Assembly (NCBI RefSeq): GCF_010726765.1
Contig: NZ_AP022601.1
Location: forward strand, 5,084,001-5,148,000
DNA: 64,000 nucleotides
Reading direction: 5' to 3'
DNA from: Mycobacterium gallinarum
Lineage (GTDB): Bacteria; Actinomycetota; Actinomycetes; Mycobacteriales; Mycobacteriaceae
A program made the position numbers and the translations under genes. Every line of letters begins with the position of its first letter. Within the stretch, counting starts at the first letter, position 1. Positions 56,009 to 64,000 of this stretch are shown one piece after another. The notes beneath the pieces are model-generated. The model saw only the letters and a program-made list of their open reading frames with translations, had not been told where the DNA came from and ran no database searches.

Positions 56009-57403
56009 GTGTGTGTGCGCCCAGCCACGGATCTGACCGGCCTTCCGGCTCCGGGGCCTAATGTCGCCGGCCTTCCGGCTCCGGGGCCGAATGTCGCCGG
56101 CCTTCCGGCTCCGCGACGAGTAGCCGTTCTTTCGGTCCACACCTCGCCGCTGGCGCAGCCCGGCACCGGAGACGCCGGCGGAATGAACGTCTACGTCCTG
56201 CAGAGCGCGCTGCAGATGGCCCGCCGCGGCGTCGAGGTGGAGATCTTCACCAGGGCGACGTCGTCGGCCGATTCGCCCGTCGTGCACGTCGCGCCCGGAG
56301 TTCTCGTCCGCAACGTCGTCGCCGGCCCGTTCGAGGGTCTGGACAAGTACGACCTGCCCACCCAGCTGTGCGCCTTCACCGCGGGCGTCCTGCGCGCCGA
56401 GGCCACCCACGAGCCCGGCTACTACGACGTCGTGCACTCGCACTACTGGTTGTCGGGTCAGGTGGGCTGGCTGGCACGGGATCGGTGGGCCGTGCCGCTC
56501 GTACATACGGCGCACACCCTGGCCGCGGTCAAGAATGCGGCGCTCGCCGACGGCGACGCGCCCGAGCCGCCGCTGCGCGCGGTCGGCGAGCAGCAGGTGG
56601 TCGACGAGGCCGACCGGATGATCGTCAACACCGAAACCGAAGCGCGCCAACTTGTTTCGCTGCACAACGCCGATCCGGCACGCATTGACATCGTCCACCC
56701 CGGCGTCGACCTCGAGCTCTTCACACCCGGTGACCGGGCCGCCTCACGCGCCGCGCTGGGGCTGCGCGCCGACGAGCAGGTGCTGGCCTTCGTCGGGCGG
56801 ATCCAACCGCTGAAGGCGCCCGACGTCCTGCTGCGCGCCGCGGCCCGGCTGACCGGCCGGTTCGGCGCACTGCGGGTGCTCGTGGCCGGCGGACCGTCCG
56901 GCAGCGGGCTCGCCGCACCCGAATCGTTGATTCAATTGGCCGACGAACTGGGTATCACCGCACACGTGACTTTCCTGCCGCCGCAGTCGCGCGATCAACT
57001 CGTCGACGTGTACCGGGCCGCCGATCTGGTCGCCGTGCCGAGCTATTCGGAATCGTTCGGGCTCGTCGCCATCGAGGCGCAGGCCTGTGGGACGCCCGTC
57101 GTGGCGGCCGCCGTCGGCGGGCTGCCGGTCGCGGTGCGCGACGGCGTCACCGGAACGCTGGTCGACGGCCACGACGTGGACGACTGGGCGAACGCCATCG
57201 GCGCCGTGTTGGACAGGGGGCCGGAGACGATGCGTGCGGCCGCCGTCGAGCATGCCGCGACGTTCTCATGGACCCGCACCGTCGACGCGCTACTCACCAG
57301 CTACGGACGTGCGATGACCGACTACCGCGCCCGTCAGCGCAAGGACGTGGCGGCGCGCCGCAGTGTCCGGCGCTTCACGATCCGGCGCGGGGTGCGTGCG
57401 TGA
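56009..57403 (+). CDS. mshA: D-inositol-3-phosphate glycosyltransferase MshA
   Basis: 464 residues (GTG 56015 is an alternative start). MshA joins GlcNAc from UDP-GlcNAc to inositol 3-phosphate in the first step of mycothiol synthesis. The GT-B fold carries [44 protein letters not shown] and the nucleotide-binding [18 protein letters not shown]. The first 36 residues are unlike M. tuberculosis MshA and consist of tandem [10 protein letters not shown] repeats. The C-terminus is basic. The next gene overlaps by GTGA. Confidence 0.96.
   Translation: MCVRPATDLTGLPAPGPNVAGLPAPGPNVAGLPAPRRVAVLSVHTSPLAQPGTGDAGGMNVYVLQSALQMARRGVEVEIFTRATSSADSPVVHVAPGVLVRNVVAGPFEGLDKYDLPTQLCAFTAGVLRAEATHEPGYYDVVHSHYWLSGQVGWLARDRWAVPLVHTAHTLAAVKNAALADGDAPEPPLRAVGEQQVVDEADRMIVNTETEARQLVSLHNADPARIDIVHPGVDLELFTPGDRAASRAALGLRADEQVLAFVGRIQPLKAPDVLLRAAARLTGRFGALRVLVAGGPSGSGLAAPESLIQLADELGITAHVTFLPPQSRDQLVDVYRAADLVAVPSYSESFGLVAIEAQACGTPVVAAAVGGLPVAVRDGVTGTLVDGHDVDDWANAIGAVLDRGPETMRAAAVEHAATFSWTRTVDALLTSYGRAMTDYRARQRKDVAARRSVRRFTIRRGVRA
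56039..56114 (+). repeat. 30-base in-frame tandem repeat at the start of mshA
   Basis: Two full units (56039-56068 and 56069-56098), differing at one base, and a 16-base partial. Each encodes ten residues ([10 protein letters not shown]). The repeat lies before the catalytic domain. Confidence 0.85.
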
Positions 57404-57945
57404 CTGCCAGCGTGCGGGACGTCATCGAGCAGACCTGCAAGGAGAACGGCCTCACCTGCACCCGCCATGAAGGCGCCCGCGGCGGGTTACCCGGCATCAT
57501 CGTCGAACTGCCCGGCGAGCGTCGGCTGACAACCAACACCATCCTGTCCATCGGAGAGCATTCGGTGCGCGTGGAGGCGTTCGTCTGCCGTAAACCCGAC
57601 GAAAACCACGAGGGCGTCTACCGGTTTCTGCTGAAGCGCAACCGCCGTCTGTACGGCGTCGCCTACACGCTGGACAACGTCGGTGACATCTACCTCGTCG
57701 GGCGGATGGCGCTGGCCTCGGTGACCTCCGACGAGATCGACCGGGTGCTCGGCCAAGTACTCGAAGCCGTCGACTCGGACTTCAACACCTTGCTGGAGTT
57801 GGGTTTTCGGTCGTCCATCCAAAAAGAGTGGGAGTGGCGGGTGTCGCGCGGCGAGTCACTGAAGAACTTGCAGGCCTTCGCTCACCTCATCGACGACGGA
57901 TGGGGTGGCGGGAACGGCACAGCCGAGGAGACCTCTCCCGACTAG
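57400..57945 (+). CDS. YbjN-domain protein (Rv0487-like)
   Basis: 181 residues from the GTG coupled to mshA. It has the YbjN/type III chaperone-like fold: [49 protein letters not shown], and [20 protein letters not shown]. Function unknown; coupling to mshA hints at a role in mycothiol supply. Length fits Rv0487 (183). Upstream frame extension lies inside mshA and is rejected. Confidence 0.86.
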   Translation: MTASVRDVIEQTCKENGLTCTRHEGARGGLPGIIVELPGERRLTTNTILSIGEHSVRVEAFVCRKPDENHEGVYRFLLKRNRRLYGVAYTLDNVGDIYLVGRMALASVTSDEIDRVLGQVLEAVDSDFNTLLELGFRSSIQKEWEWRVSRGESLKNLQAFAHLIDDGWGGGNGTAEETSPD

Positions 57946-57955
57946 GCTCTGTGCC

Positions 57956-58702
57956 ATGGGAGACTCCACGCTGATTCTGCTGCGGCACGGTGAGAGCGAG
58001 TGGAATGCGAAGAACTTGTTCACCGGCTGGGTCGACGTCGACCTCACCGACAAGGGCAGGGCCGAGGCGCTGCGCGCTGGCGAGCTGATCAAGGAGCTCG
58101 ACCGTCAGCCCGACGTGCTGTACACCTCGCTGCTGCGCCGCGCGATCACCACCGCGAACCTGGCGCTGGACGCCGCGGACCGGCACTGGATTCCGGTGCA
58201 CCGCGACTGGCGGCTCAACGAGCGGCACTACGGCGCCCTGCAGGGTCTCAACAAGGCCGAGACCAAGGACAAGTACGGCGACGAGCAGTTCATGAAGTGG
58301 CGGCGCAGCTACGACACCCCGCCACCGCCGATCGAGGCGGGCAGCACGTTCAGCCAGGACCGCGATCCGCGGTACGCCGATATCGGCGGCGGCCCGCTGA
58401 CCGAGTGCCTCAAGGACGTCGTCGAGCGATTCGTGCCGTATTTCGAGGGCACGATCGTGCCCGATCTTCGGGCCGGCAAGACCGTGCTGATCGCCGCCCA
58501 TGGCAACTCGCTGCGCGCGTTGGTGAAGTATCTGGACGGAATGTCGGACGAAGACGTGGTCGGACTGAACATTCCGACCGGCATTCCTCTTCGCTACGAC
58601 CTGGATTCCGACCTCAAGCCCACGGTCGTCGGCGGCACCTACCTGGACCCCGAGGCCGCGGCGGCGGGCGCGGCCGCAGTTGCTGCGCAGGGCGCGAAGT
58701 AG
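57956..58702 (+). CDS. gpm1: 2,3-bisphosphoglycerate-dependent phosphoglycerate mutase
   Basis: 248 residues (M. tuberculosis Gpm1: 249). It interconverts 3- and 2-phosphoglycerate in glycolysis. The phospho-His motif [12 protein letters not shown], the [13 protein letters not shown] segment and the second His in [10 protein letters not shown] are intact. TAGGCT (57943-57948), which includes the YbjN stop, is 7 bases before the ATG. The LysE-type gene that sits between YbjN and gpm1 in M. tuberculosis is absent here. Confidence 0.97.
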   Translation: MGDSTLILLRHGESEWNAKNLFTGWVDVDLTDKGRAEALRAGELIKELDRQPDVLYTSLLRRAITTANLALDAADRHWIPVHRDWRLNERHYGALQGLNKAETKDKYGDEQFMKWRRSYDTPPPPIEAGSTFSQDRDPRYADIGGGPLTECLKDVVERFVPYFEGTIVPDLRAGKTVLIAAHGNSLRALVKYLDGMSDEDVVGLNIPTGIPLRYDLDSDLKPTVVGGTYLDPEAAAAGAAAVAAQGAK

Positions 58703-58817
58703 ACCGCGACGCAGTGCCGCCGGGCAAACGGCGGGTTAACGGGGGAAAGCCAGGGTTCGAATTTCCTAGATTCCTTCTGTGACTTGTCCCGATTTGGCCG
58801 CACGCTGCTGGGATGAC

Positions 58818-58837
58818 GTTCACCGGATGCGTACGAT
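58818..58837 (+). promoter_or_regulatory. senX3 leaderless promoter and possible RegX3 half-site
   Basis: TACGAT (58832-58837) is 6 bases from the senX3 GTG. GTTCACC (58818-58824) just upstream resembles a PhoB/RegX3-type half-site; the second half expected of such a box was not found. Autoregulation of senX3-regX3 is known in mycobacteria. Confidence 0.45.
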
Positions 58838-58843
58838 TTTCGC

Positions 58844-60031
58844 GTGAGTGTGGTAACGGCGCTGCTGCTGTCGGCGCTCGTGGCACTGCTCGCCCTGGTG
58901 ATCGGTGCGGCGCTCGGGGCGGGGTTGGCGCCCCGTCTGATGGAGCGCAGGCAACGGCGCGCGACCGCGCAGTCGGGGATCACCGTTTCCCAGATGCTCG
59001 CCCACATCGTGTCGCAGTCGCCGGTCGGGATCGTCGTGGTCGACACCTACCGTGACGTGGTCTACACCAACGACCGGGCGCGCGAGTTGGGTCTCGTGCG
59101 TGACCGGCTGCTCGACGACCGCGCGTGGCTGGCGGCCGAACGCACCCTGACGACCGGCGAGGACGGTGAGGTCGACCTGTCGCCACGAAAGCGTGCTCAT
59201 CCGGGCCGATCGGGATTATCGATCCGTGGGCACGTCCGCCTGCTGACCGAGCAGGATCGCCGCTTCGCCGTCGTCTACGTCGACGACCAGTCCGAGCATG
59301 CGCGGATGGAGGCGACCCGCCGTGACTTCGTCGCCAACGTCAGCCACGAACTCAAGACCCCCGTCGGGGCGATGGGGGTGCTCGCCGAGGCGGTGCTGGC
59401 GTCGGCCGACGACCCCGACACAGTGCGCCGGTTCGCCGAGAAGATGTTGGTGGAGTCGAATCGGCTGGGCAACATGGTGGGCGAGCTGATCGAGCTGTCG
59501 CGGCTGCAGGGCGCCGAACCGCTGCCCGACCTGGAAGCCGTCGACGTCGACACCGTGGTGGCCGAGGCGTTGTCGCGGTACAAGGTGGCCGCCGACAACG
59601 CCGACATCGCGATCACCACCGACGCGCCGACCGGATTCCGTGTGCTGGGCGACCAGCCGCTGTTGGTCACCGCCATCGCGAACCTGGTGTCCAACGCAAT
59701 TGCGTACTCGCCTAACGGTTCTGCGGTGTCGATCAGCAGGCGCCGCCGCGGCGACAACATCGAAATCGCCGTCACCGACCGCGGTTTCGGCATCGCCAGC
59801 GCGGATCAAGAGCGGGTGTTCGAACGGTTCTTCCGCGTCGACAAGGCGCGTTCCCGGGCCACCGGCGGCACGGGACTCGGATTGGCGATCGTGAAACACG
59901 TCGCCGCCAACCACAACGGAACCATCCGGCTGTGGAGTCAACCAGGAACGGGATCGACGTTCACCCTGTCGATTCCGGCATATCCGCAGGGTGACGATGA
60001 CCTAGAAGTGCACGTCGAACGAGAGGACTAG
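58844..60031 (+). CDS. senX3: Sensor histidine kinase SenX3
   Basis: 395 residues from a GTG. One N-terminal membrane helix (about 5-27; the second is weak) is followed by a PAS-like domain (45-150), the dimerisation helix with the phospho-His in [11 protein letters not shown], and an HATPase domain with [21 protein letters not shown] and [13 protein letters not shown]. It phosphorylates RegX3 in phosphate limitation. The 141-base gap before it shows a leaderless promoter. Confidence 0.96.
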   Translation: MSVVTALLLSALVALLALVIGAALGAGLAPRLMERRQRRATAQSGITVSQMLAHIVSQSPVGIVVVDTYRDVVYTNDRARELGLVRDRLLDDRAWLAAERTLTTGEDGEVDLSPRKRAHPGRSGLSIRGHVRLLTEQDRRFAVVYVDDQSEHARMEATRRDFVANVSHELKTPVGAMGVLAEAVLASADDPDTVRRFAEKMLVESNRLGNMVGELIELSRLQGAEPLPDLEAVDVDTVVAEALSRYKVAADNADIAITTDAPTGFRVLGDQPLLVTAIANLVSNAIAYSPNGSAVSISRRRRGDNIEIAVTDRGFGIASADQERVFERFFRVDKARSRATGGTGLGLAIVKHVAANHNGTIRLWSQPGTGSTFTLSIPAYPQGDDDLEVHVERED

Positions 60032-60038
60032 CTAGACA

Positions 60039-60725
60039 ATGACCAGCGTGTTGATCGTGGAGGACGAGGAGTCCTTGGCCGATCCCCTGGCCTTTCTCCT
60101 GCGCAAGGAGGGCTTCGAGGCCACGGTGGTGGCCGACGGGCCGTCGGCCCTGGCCGAGTTCGAGCGGGCCGGTGCCGACATCGTCCTGTTGGACCTGATG
60201 CTCCCGGGGATGAGCGGTACCGACGTTTGCAAGCAATTGCGTTCGCGCTCAAGTGTTCCCGTAATCATGGTGACTGCTCGCGATAGTGAAATCGACAAGG
60301 TGGTCGGACTCGAACTCGGAGCCGACGACTACGTGACGAAGCCGTACTCCGCGCGGGAACTGATTGCGCGTATTCGCGCCGTGCTGCGTCGCGGCAGCGA
60401 CAACGACGACGCAGCGATCGGCGACGGCGTTTTGGAAGCCGGGCCGGTGCGGATGGACGTCGAACGGCACGTTGTTTCGGTCAACGGCGATATGATCACG
60501 TTGCCGCTCAAAGAGTTCGACCTGCTCGAGTACTTGATGCGCAACAGTGGCCGGGTGCTCACCCGCGGTCAGCTGATCGACCGGGTGTGGGGTGCCGACT
60601 ACGTCGGCGACACGAAAACCCTTGACGTGCACGTGAAACGGCTGCGGTCGAAGATCGAGTCCGACCCCGCGAATCCCGTTCATCTGGTCACGGTCCGCGG
60701 CTTGGGCTACAAACTGGAGGGCTAG
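60039..60725 (+). CDS. regX3: Response regulator RegX3
   Basis: 228 residues of the OmpR/PhoB family. The receiver domain has acidic pocket VEDEES and phospho-acceptor Asp52 in LLDLMLPG; the C-terminal winged helix ends in KTLDVHVKRLRSKIESDP and RGLGYKLEG. It drives the phosphate-starvation response. It lies only 7 bases after senX3. The MIRU-type repeats that separate the pair in M. tuberculosis are absent. Its stop shares CTAG with the convergent YciI gene. Confidence 0.97.
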   Translation: MTSVLIVEDEESLADPLAFLLRKEGFEATVVADGPSALAEFERAGADIVLLDLMLPGMSGTDVCKQLRSRSSVPVIMVTARDSEIDKVVGLELGADDYVTKPYSARELIARIRAVLRRGSDNDDAAIGDGVLEAGPVRMDVERHVVSVNGDMITLPLKEFDLLEYLMRNSGRVLTRGQLIDRVWGADYVGDTKTLDVHVKRLRSKIESDPANPVHLVTVRGLGYKLEG

Positions 60726-61006
60726 GAACCCAGGATCTCAAAAACCTCAAAGGTGTTGACCCCCGCGGTGACTGACGGATCGCGCTCCGCGATGGCCAGC
60801 ACCTCGGCGCGGTCGGCCGCGCGCAGGACGCCAAGGCCCCACACGCCCTCGGGGTCGGCGACCGGACCGTAGACCACGACCCTGCCGTCGGCCTCCAGCT
60901 GCTGCCAGTAATCTTGATGAGCTGCCATGGCCTGCTGTTCGGCCGGTGTCATCGTCTGCGCGAAATCCGCACGGGGCGGAGTGAGGCGAAAGAAGAAGAG
61001 GCTCAT
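60722..61006 (-). CDS. YciI-family protein
   Basis: 94 residues with the YciI pattern: [35 protein letters not shown] and [19 protein letters not shown]. Members have a ferredoxin-like fold and some are dehydrochlorinase-like. Role unknown. The stop TAG lies in the same CTAG (60722-60725) as regX3's stop, and the start overlaps the next gene by ATGA. Confidence 0.84.
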   Translation of the reverse strand: MSLFFFRLTPPRADFAQTMTPAEQQAMAAHQDYWQQLEADGRVVVYGPVADPEGVWGLGVLRAADRAEVLAIAERDPSVTAGVNTFEVFEILGS

Positions 61007-61797
61007 TCGGCCGCGCGGGTCGCGGGGTGCACGGCGATCAGCCCTAAAGCGCTGCGCCGCTTACACATCGCGGCCAGCTCTGCGTAGGCCTTCTCGCCGA
61101 GCAGTTCGGTGAGTTCTGCGGCGTAGGACTCCCAGACCTGTTTCTTCCCGACGTGCGCGTTCGGATCGCCGGTGCAGTACCAGTGCAGGTCGGCGCCGCC
61201 CTCGCCCCAGCCCCGCCGGTCGTACTCGGTGATCCACGTCTTCAGTATCTCGGTCCCGTCGGGTCGTTCCACCCATTCCTGGGTGCGGCGGATCGGCAGC
61301 TGCCAGCAGACCTCGGGTTTGAGGGTCAGCGGTTCGACGCCGATCTTGAGCGCTTTCGAATGCAGCGCGCACCCGATGCCACCGGGGAAGCCGGGACGGT
61401 TCAGAAAGATGCAGGCGCCCTTGTACTTCCGTGTGCGCAAATTGGGTTTGTCGTCGTACTCGTCCATCTCGAGGTAGCCCTTTTTACCGAGACCCTTGTC
61501 CCGGAATTGCCAGTCCTCGTCGGTCAGGAGTTTGACCGCCTCTTCGAGTTCGGCGATGTCGTTCTTGTCCGACATGAAGGCCCCGTGGCTGCAGCACCCG
61601 TCGTCGGGTCTGCCCTCCACGGTGCCCTGACAGGCGGGCGTGCCGAACACGCACGTCCACCGCGACAGCAGCCACGTCATGTCGGCCGCGATCAGATGCT
61701 CGGGGTTGTCGGGATCGAAAAACTCCACCCACTCACGGGCAAAGTCGAGTTCAACCTCGCCGGGCCCGAGTGATTTGCTCTTCGCCCGAGGACTCAT
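61003..61797 (-). CDS. Cys-rich protein (Rv0495c-like)
   Basis: 264 residues from the ATG at 61797; GTG 61833 would add 12. It contains several Cys and His: [31 protein letters not shown] and PEVCWQLP, plus [13 protein letters not shown]. The pattern is of DUF3109-like Cys-cluster proteins and probably binds a metal cluster. Rv0495c is about 296 residues. It diverges from ppx1 and overlaps YciI (ATGA). Confidence 0.78.
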   Translation of the reverse strand: MSPRAKSKSLGPGEVELDFAREWVEFFDPDNPEHLIAADMTWLLSRWTCVFGTPACQGTVEGRPDDGCCSHGAFMSDKNDIAELEEAVKLLTDEDWQFRDKGLGKKGYLEMDEYDDKPNLRTRKYKGACIFLNRPGFPGGIGCALHSKALKIGVEPLTLKPEVCWQLPIRRTQEWVERPDGTEILKTWITEYDRRGWGEGGADLHWYCTGDPNAHVGKKQVWESYAAELTELLGEKAYAELAAMCKRRSALGLIAVHPATRAAE

Positions 61798-61833
61798 CGC
61801 TGATGCGCTCACAGTATTCAACGGTAAACCCAC

Positions 61834-61839
61834 TACCGT
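61834..61839 (+). promoter_or_regulatory. ppx1 leaderless -10 hexamer
   Basis: TACCGT at 61834-61839 is 6 bases from the ppx1 GTG at 61846. The same 48-base gap carries TACTGT on the minus strand (61811-61816) for the divergent Cys-rich gene. Confidence 0.5.
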
Positions 61840-61845
61840 GTAGAG

Positions 61846-62811
61846 GTGCGATTAGGCGTGCTGGATGTCGGCAGCAATACCGTCCACCTCTTGGTGGTGG
61901 ACGCGCGTCGGGGCGGCCACCCGACGCCCATGAGTTCGACAAAGGCGTCGCTGCGCCTGGCAGAGTCAATCGACAACAACGGCAAGCTCACTCGCAAGGG
62001 CGCCGACAAGTTGATCGGCACGCTCGACGAGTTCTCCAAGATCGCGGCGAGTTCGGGTTGCGCCGAGTTGATGGCGTTCGCGACTTCCGCGGTCCGCGAT
62101 GCGAAGAACTCCGAAGAATTACTCGCCAGGGTGCACGCCGAGACCGGCGTGGCGCTGCAGGTGCTCAGCGGGGTCGACGAATCCCGGCTGACGTTCCTCG
62201 CAGTGCGTCGCTGGTACGGCTGGAGCGCGGGCCGCATCATCAACATCGACATCGGTGGCGGCTCGCTTGAACTGTCGAACGGCGTCGACGAGGAGCCTGA
62301 GGTTGCGCTGTCGCTGCCGTTCGGTGCGGGCAGGCTGACGCGGGAATGGCTGCCCGACGATCCCCCGGGCCGCCGCCGCGTGAACATGTTGCGCGACTGG
62401 CTGGCCACCGAGCTGGCCGACGCGGGCGCCGAGATGCTCAAGGCGGGCACTCCAGACCTGGCCGTCGCGACCTCGAAGACGTTCCGCTCGCTGGCCCGCC
62501 TCACCGGCGCGGCCCCGTCCGGGGCAGGTCCGAGGGTGAAGCGGACGTTGACGGCCACCGGCCTGCGGCAGCTCATAGCATTCATCTCTAGGATGACCGC
62601 GGCTGACCGTGCAGAGTTGGAAGGGGTGAGCGCCGAACGGGCGCCGCAGATCGTGGCCGGAGCCTTGGTAGCTGAGGCGAGCATGAAGGCTCTGGATGTC
62701 GAAAGCGTGGATATCTGTCCATGGGCATTGCGAGAAGGGCTGATTCTGCGGAAACTCGACAGCGAGGCTGATGGAACTGCCTTGGTGGAGACATCTGTCC
62801 AGCGACGCTGA
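61846..62811 (+). CDS. ppx1: Exopolyphosphatase Ppx1 (Ppx/GppA family)
   Basis: 321 residues from a GTG. The ASKHA phosphate motifs [17 protein letters not shown] and [14 protein letters not shown] are intact, along with [12 protein letters not shown]. It is the short form that hydrolyses short polyphosphate and may act on pppGpp. It is near SenX3-RegX3, so phosphate signalling and polyphosphate turnover are linked here. M. tuberculosis Rv0496 is 328 residues. Confidence 0.93.
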   Translation: MRLGVLDVGSNTVHLLVVDARRGGHPTPMSSTKASLRLAESIDNNGKLTRKGADKLIGTLDEFSKIAASSGCAELMAFATSAVRDAKNSEELLARVHAETGVALQVLSGVDESRLTFLAVRRWYGWSAGRIINIDIGGGSLELSNGVDEEPEVALSLPFGAGRLTREWLPDDPPGRRRVNMLRDWLATELADAGAEMLKAGTPDLAVATSKTFRSLARLTGAAPSGAGPRVKRTLTATGLRQLIAFISRMTAADRAELEGVSAERAPQIVAGALVAEASMKALDVESVDICPWALREGLILRKLDSEADGTALVETSVQRR

Positions 62812-62868
62812 CCAGCAGACTGGAGGCTTACACGGCGCCGAATCCAGGGGCCCAGAGGCGAGAGACGA

Positions 62869-63996
62869 ATGACAGGACCAGAAGACAGCCAGAGCACGCG
62901 ACCGATCTCGGTCGCGGAGTTGCTGGCCCGTAACGGCACAATCGGTGCCCCGCCGGTCGGGGGCCGCCGCAGGCGCCGTCGCGGCGACACCGACTCGATC
63001 TCCGTCGCGGAGCTGACCGGTGAGATTCCGATCGTCACCGATCGCGACATCGTCGAACAGCCCGTCGCCGAAGAACCGTCGGCCCAGCCGGATGTCGCCG
63101 AGCCCGTCGAGGTCCCTGTCGAACAGGGCGAATCTGTCGAGCCGCCGGAGCTGACCGGCCCCGCTGTGAGTAACGGCGCCGTCGACCATCAGGACACCGA
63201 CGTGGTCGAAGCGGTCGAGGCCGACGAGGCCGACGAGGCCGATGAGGCCGTCGAACAGGACGCGGCCGATGAGGCCGTCGAACAGGACGCGGCCGACGAG
63301 ACCGACGATGACTATGCCGACGCGGTCACCGACTACGCCGCGCACATGCAGCAGCGGGACACCGACGCCGACGTCGACTTCTTCGCGCCACCGCGGCGCT
63401 CGAATTACGCGCCGCGCCGGTTCGGCGCGCTGGTCGACGCCGAGGAGATGAGCCCCGATCCGGACCCGGTCGACGACGACACCGCCCTGGACTGGTCGGC
63501 GCCCGAGATCGAGTCCGAGGACGACATCGACGCCCTCGATACGGTCGGCGACCTCGAGGACGACGCCAAGGATTCCGACCGCTCGCCGTCCTATCCGCGT
63601 CCCGTAGAGGGTGCGTTGTTCGGCGGCCAGACCGTCGCCGACGACATCGCGCGCAGGGGCGCAGCGCCAACGCCCGAAGACATCGAACTCGACGACCCGG
63701 ATCACGAGATCGAAGCGGCCGAGCCGACGACCATGTCGTCGTTCATGCACGGTGTGTGGATCGTGGGGCAGTGCGTCCTGGCGGTCGCGTTCGGCGCCGG
63801 CCTGTTCGTCGCTTTCGACCAGCTGTGGAAGTGGAACAACATCGTCGCGCTGGTGCTGTCGGTCCTGGTGATTCTCGGCCTCGTCGTCGGGGTGCGGGTG
63901 GTGCGCAAGACCGAGGACATCGGCAGCACGCTGATCGCAGTGGCTGTAGGGGCTCTCGTCACGTTGGGTCCCTTGGCGCTGCTGCAGTCGGGTTGA
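62869..63996 (+). CDS. Acidic membrane protein (Rv0497-like)
   Basis: 375 residues. The N-terminal part is cytosolic with a SVAELLARNGTIGAPPVGG segment, a basic patch (RRRRRR) and a second SVAELTGE. A very acidic low-complexity region (about 60-260) follows, then three helices (about 287-308, 314-333, 345-370). A 27-base repeat makes two copies of DEAVEQDAA. Function unknown; Rv0497 (310 residues) holds this place in M. tuberculosis. The stop is four bases from the window end. Confidence 0.82.
   Translation: MTGPEDSQSTRPISVAELLARNGTIGAPPVGGRRRRRRGDTDSISVAELTGEIPIVTDRDIVEQPVAEEPSAQPDVAEPVEVPVEQGESVEPPELTGPAVSNGAVDHQDTDVVEAVEADEADEADEAVEQDAADEAVEQDAADETDDDYADAVTDYAAHMQQRDTDADVDFFAPPRRSNYAPRRFGALVDAEEMSPDPDPVDDDTALDWSAPEIESEDDIDALDTVGDLEDDAKDSDRSPSYPRPVEGALFGGQTVADDIARRGAAPTPEDIELDDPDHEIEAAEPTTMSSFMHGVWIVGQCVLAVAFGAGLFVAFDQLWKWNNIVALVLSVLVILGLVVGVRVVRKTEDIGSTLIAVAVGALVTLGPLALLQSG
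63241..63294 (+). repeat. 27-base in-frame tandem repeat in the Rv0497-like gene
   Basis: Two identical 27-base units (63241-63267, 63268-63294) each encode DEAVEQDAA in the acidic region, with a degenerate DEA series (GACGAGGCC) just before. The repeat keeps the reading frame. Confidence 0.85.
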
Positions 63997-64000
63997 CGGC

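Noticed and set aside
62119..63750. 543-codon antisense frame across ppx1 and the acidic membrane gene
   Set aside because: Low-complexity Asp, Arg and Val runs mirror the codons of the sense genes; no motif or ribosome site was found.

Overview
This window is high-GC actinobacterial chromosome and reads as a mycobacterium, most likely a rapid grower of the Mycolicibacterium type. Gene order follows the M. tuberculosis Rv0438c-Rv0497 segment as I remember it: moeA2, SDR, groEL2, echA2, a prolyl oligopeptidase, an aldehyde dehydrogenase with its DUF779 partner, lpd, ramB, icl, fadB2, madR, hbhA, deoC, murB, lprQ, mshA, gpm1, senX3-regX3, ppx1. No rRNA, tRNA, insertion sequence, CRISPR array or phage module was seen. 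About 69 protein genes are supported, plus one decayed polyphosphate kinase fragment.

Layout. 1-10.8 kb: the end of moeA2, then a block bracketed by two similar short-chain dehydrogenases. The block holds a Ddn-like protein, two PH-domain membrane proteins, a HAD phosphatase, an SRPBCC protein, an EmbR-like regulator with an FHA domain, a helicase and a cupin. 10.8-13.3 kb: a TetR regulator with paired operators, then groEL2 behind two CIRCE elements. 13.4-24.2 kb: an accessory metabolic region (oxidoreductases, a D-aminoacylase-type amidohydrolase, DinB, PAP2, an aldehyde dehydrogenase, the PPK2 remnant, a membrane protein, DUF2889, a crotonase). 24.2-26.5 kb: efeO-efeB iron and haem genes under a probable IdeR box. 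26.4-33.7 kb: peptidase, aldehyde dehydrogenase, lpd. 33.7-38.6 kb: the RamB/isocitrate lyase acetate and fatty-acid module with fadB2. 38.6-44.4 kb: PPK2, MadR, DUF445, an XRE regulator, hbhA, deoC. 44.5-48.1 kb: an inserted cassette of a small lipoprotein, a sedolisin protease and a zinc-ribbon membrane protein. 48.1-58.7 kb: envelope and mycothiol genes. 58.8-64 kb: the SenX3-RegX3 phosphate sensor, YciI, a Cys-rich protein, Ppx1 and an acidic membrane protein.

Regulation. Many start codons (over 20) have a TANNNT hexamer 6-8 bases upstream, the arrangement expected for leaderless mRNAs. Translational coupling through GTGA, ATGA or TTGA overlaps is common. Other visible control elements are two CIRCE sites, a duplicated TetR operator, an IdeR box, TTYGCAA half-sites at both ramB and icl, and an operator-like repeat before the XRE gene.

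The most unusual items are the S53 protease/zinc-ribbon cassette, the PPK2 remnant, a 36-base tandem repeat that includes the icl stop codon, in-frame repeats in mshA and in the last gene, a shared palindromic intergenic element, and symmetric overlapping promoters between murB and its divergent neighbour. Comparisons with other genomes are from memory, not from a search.
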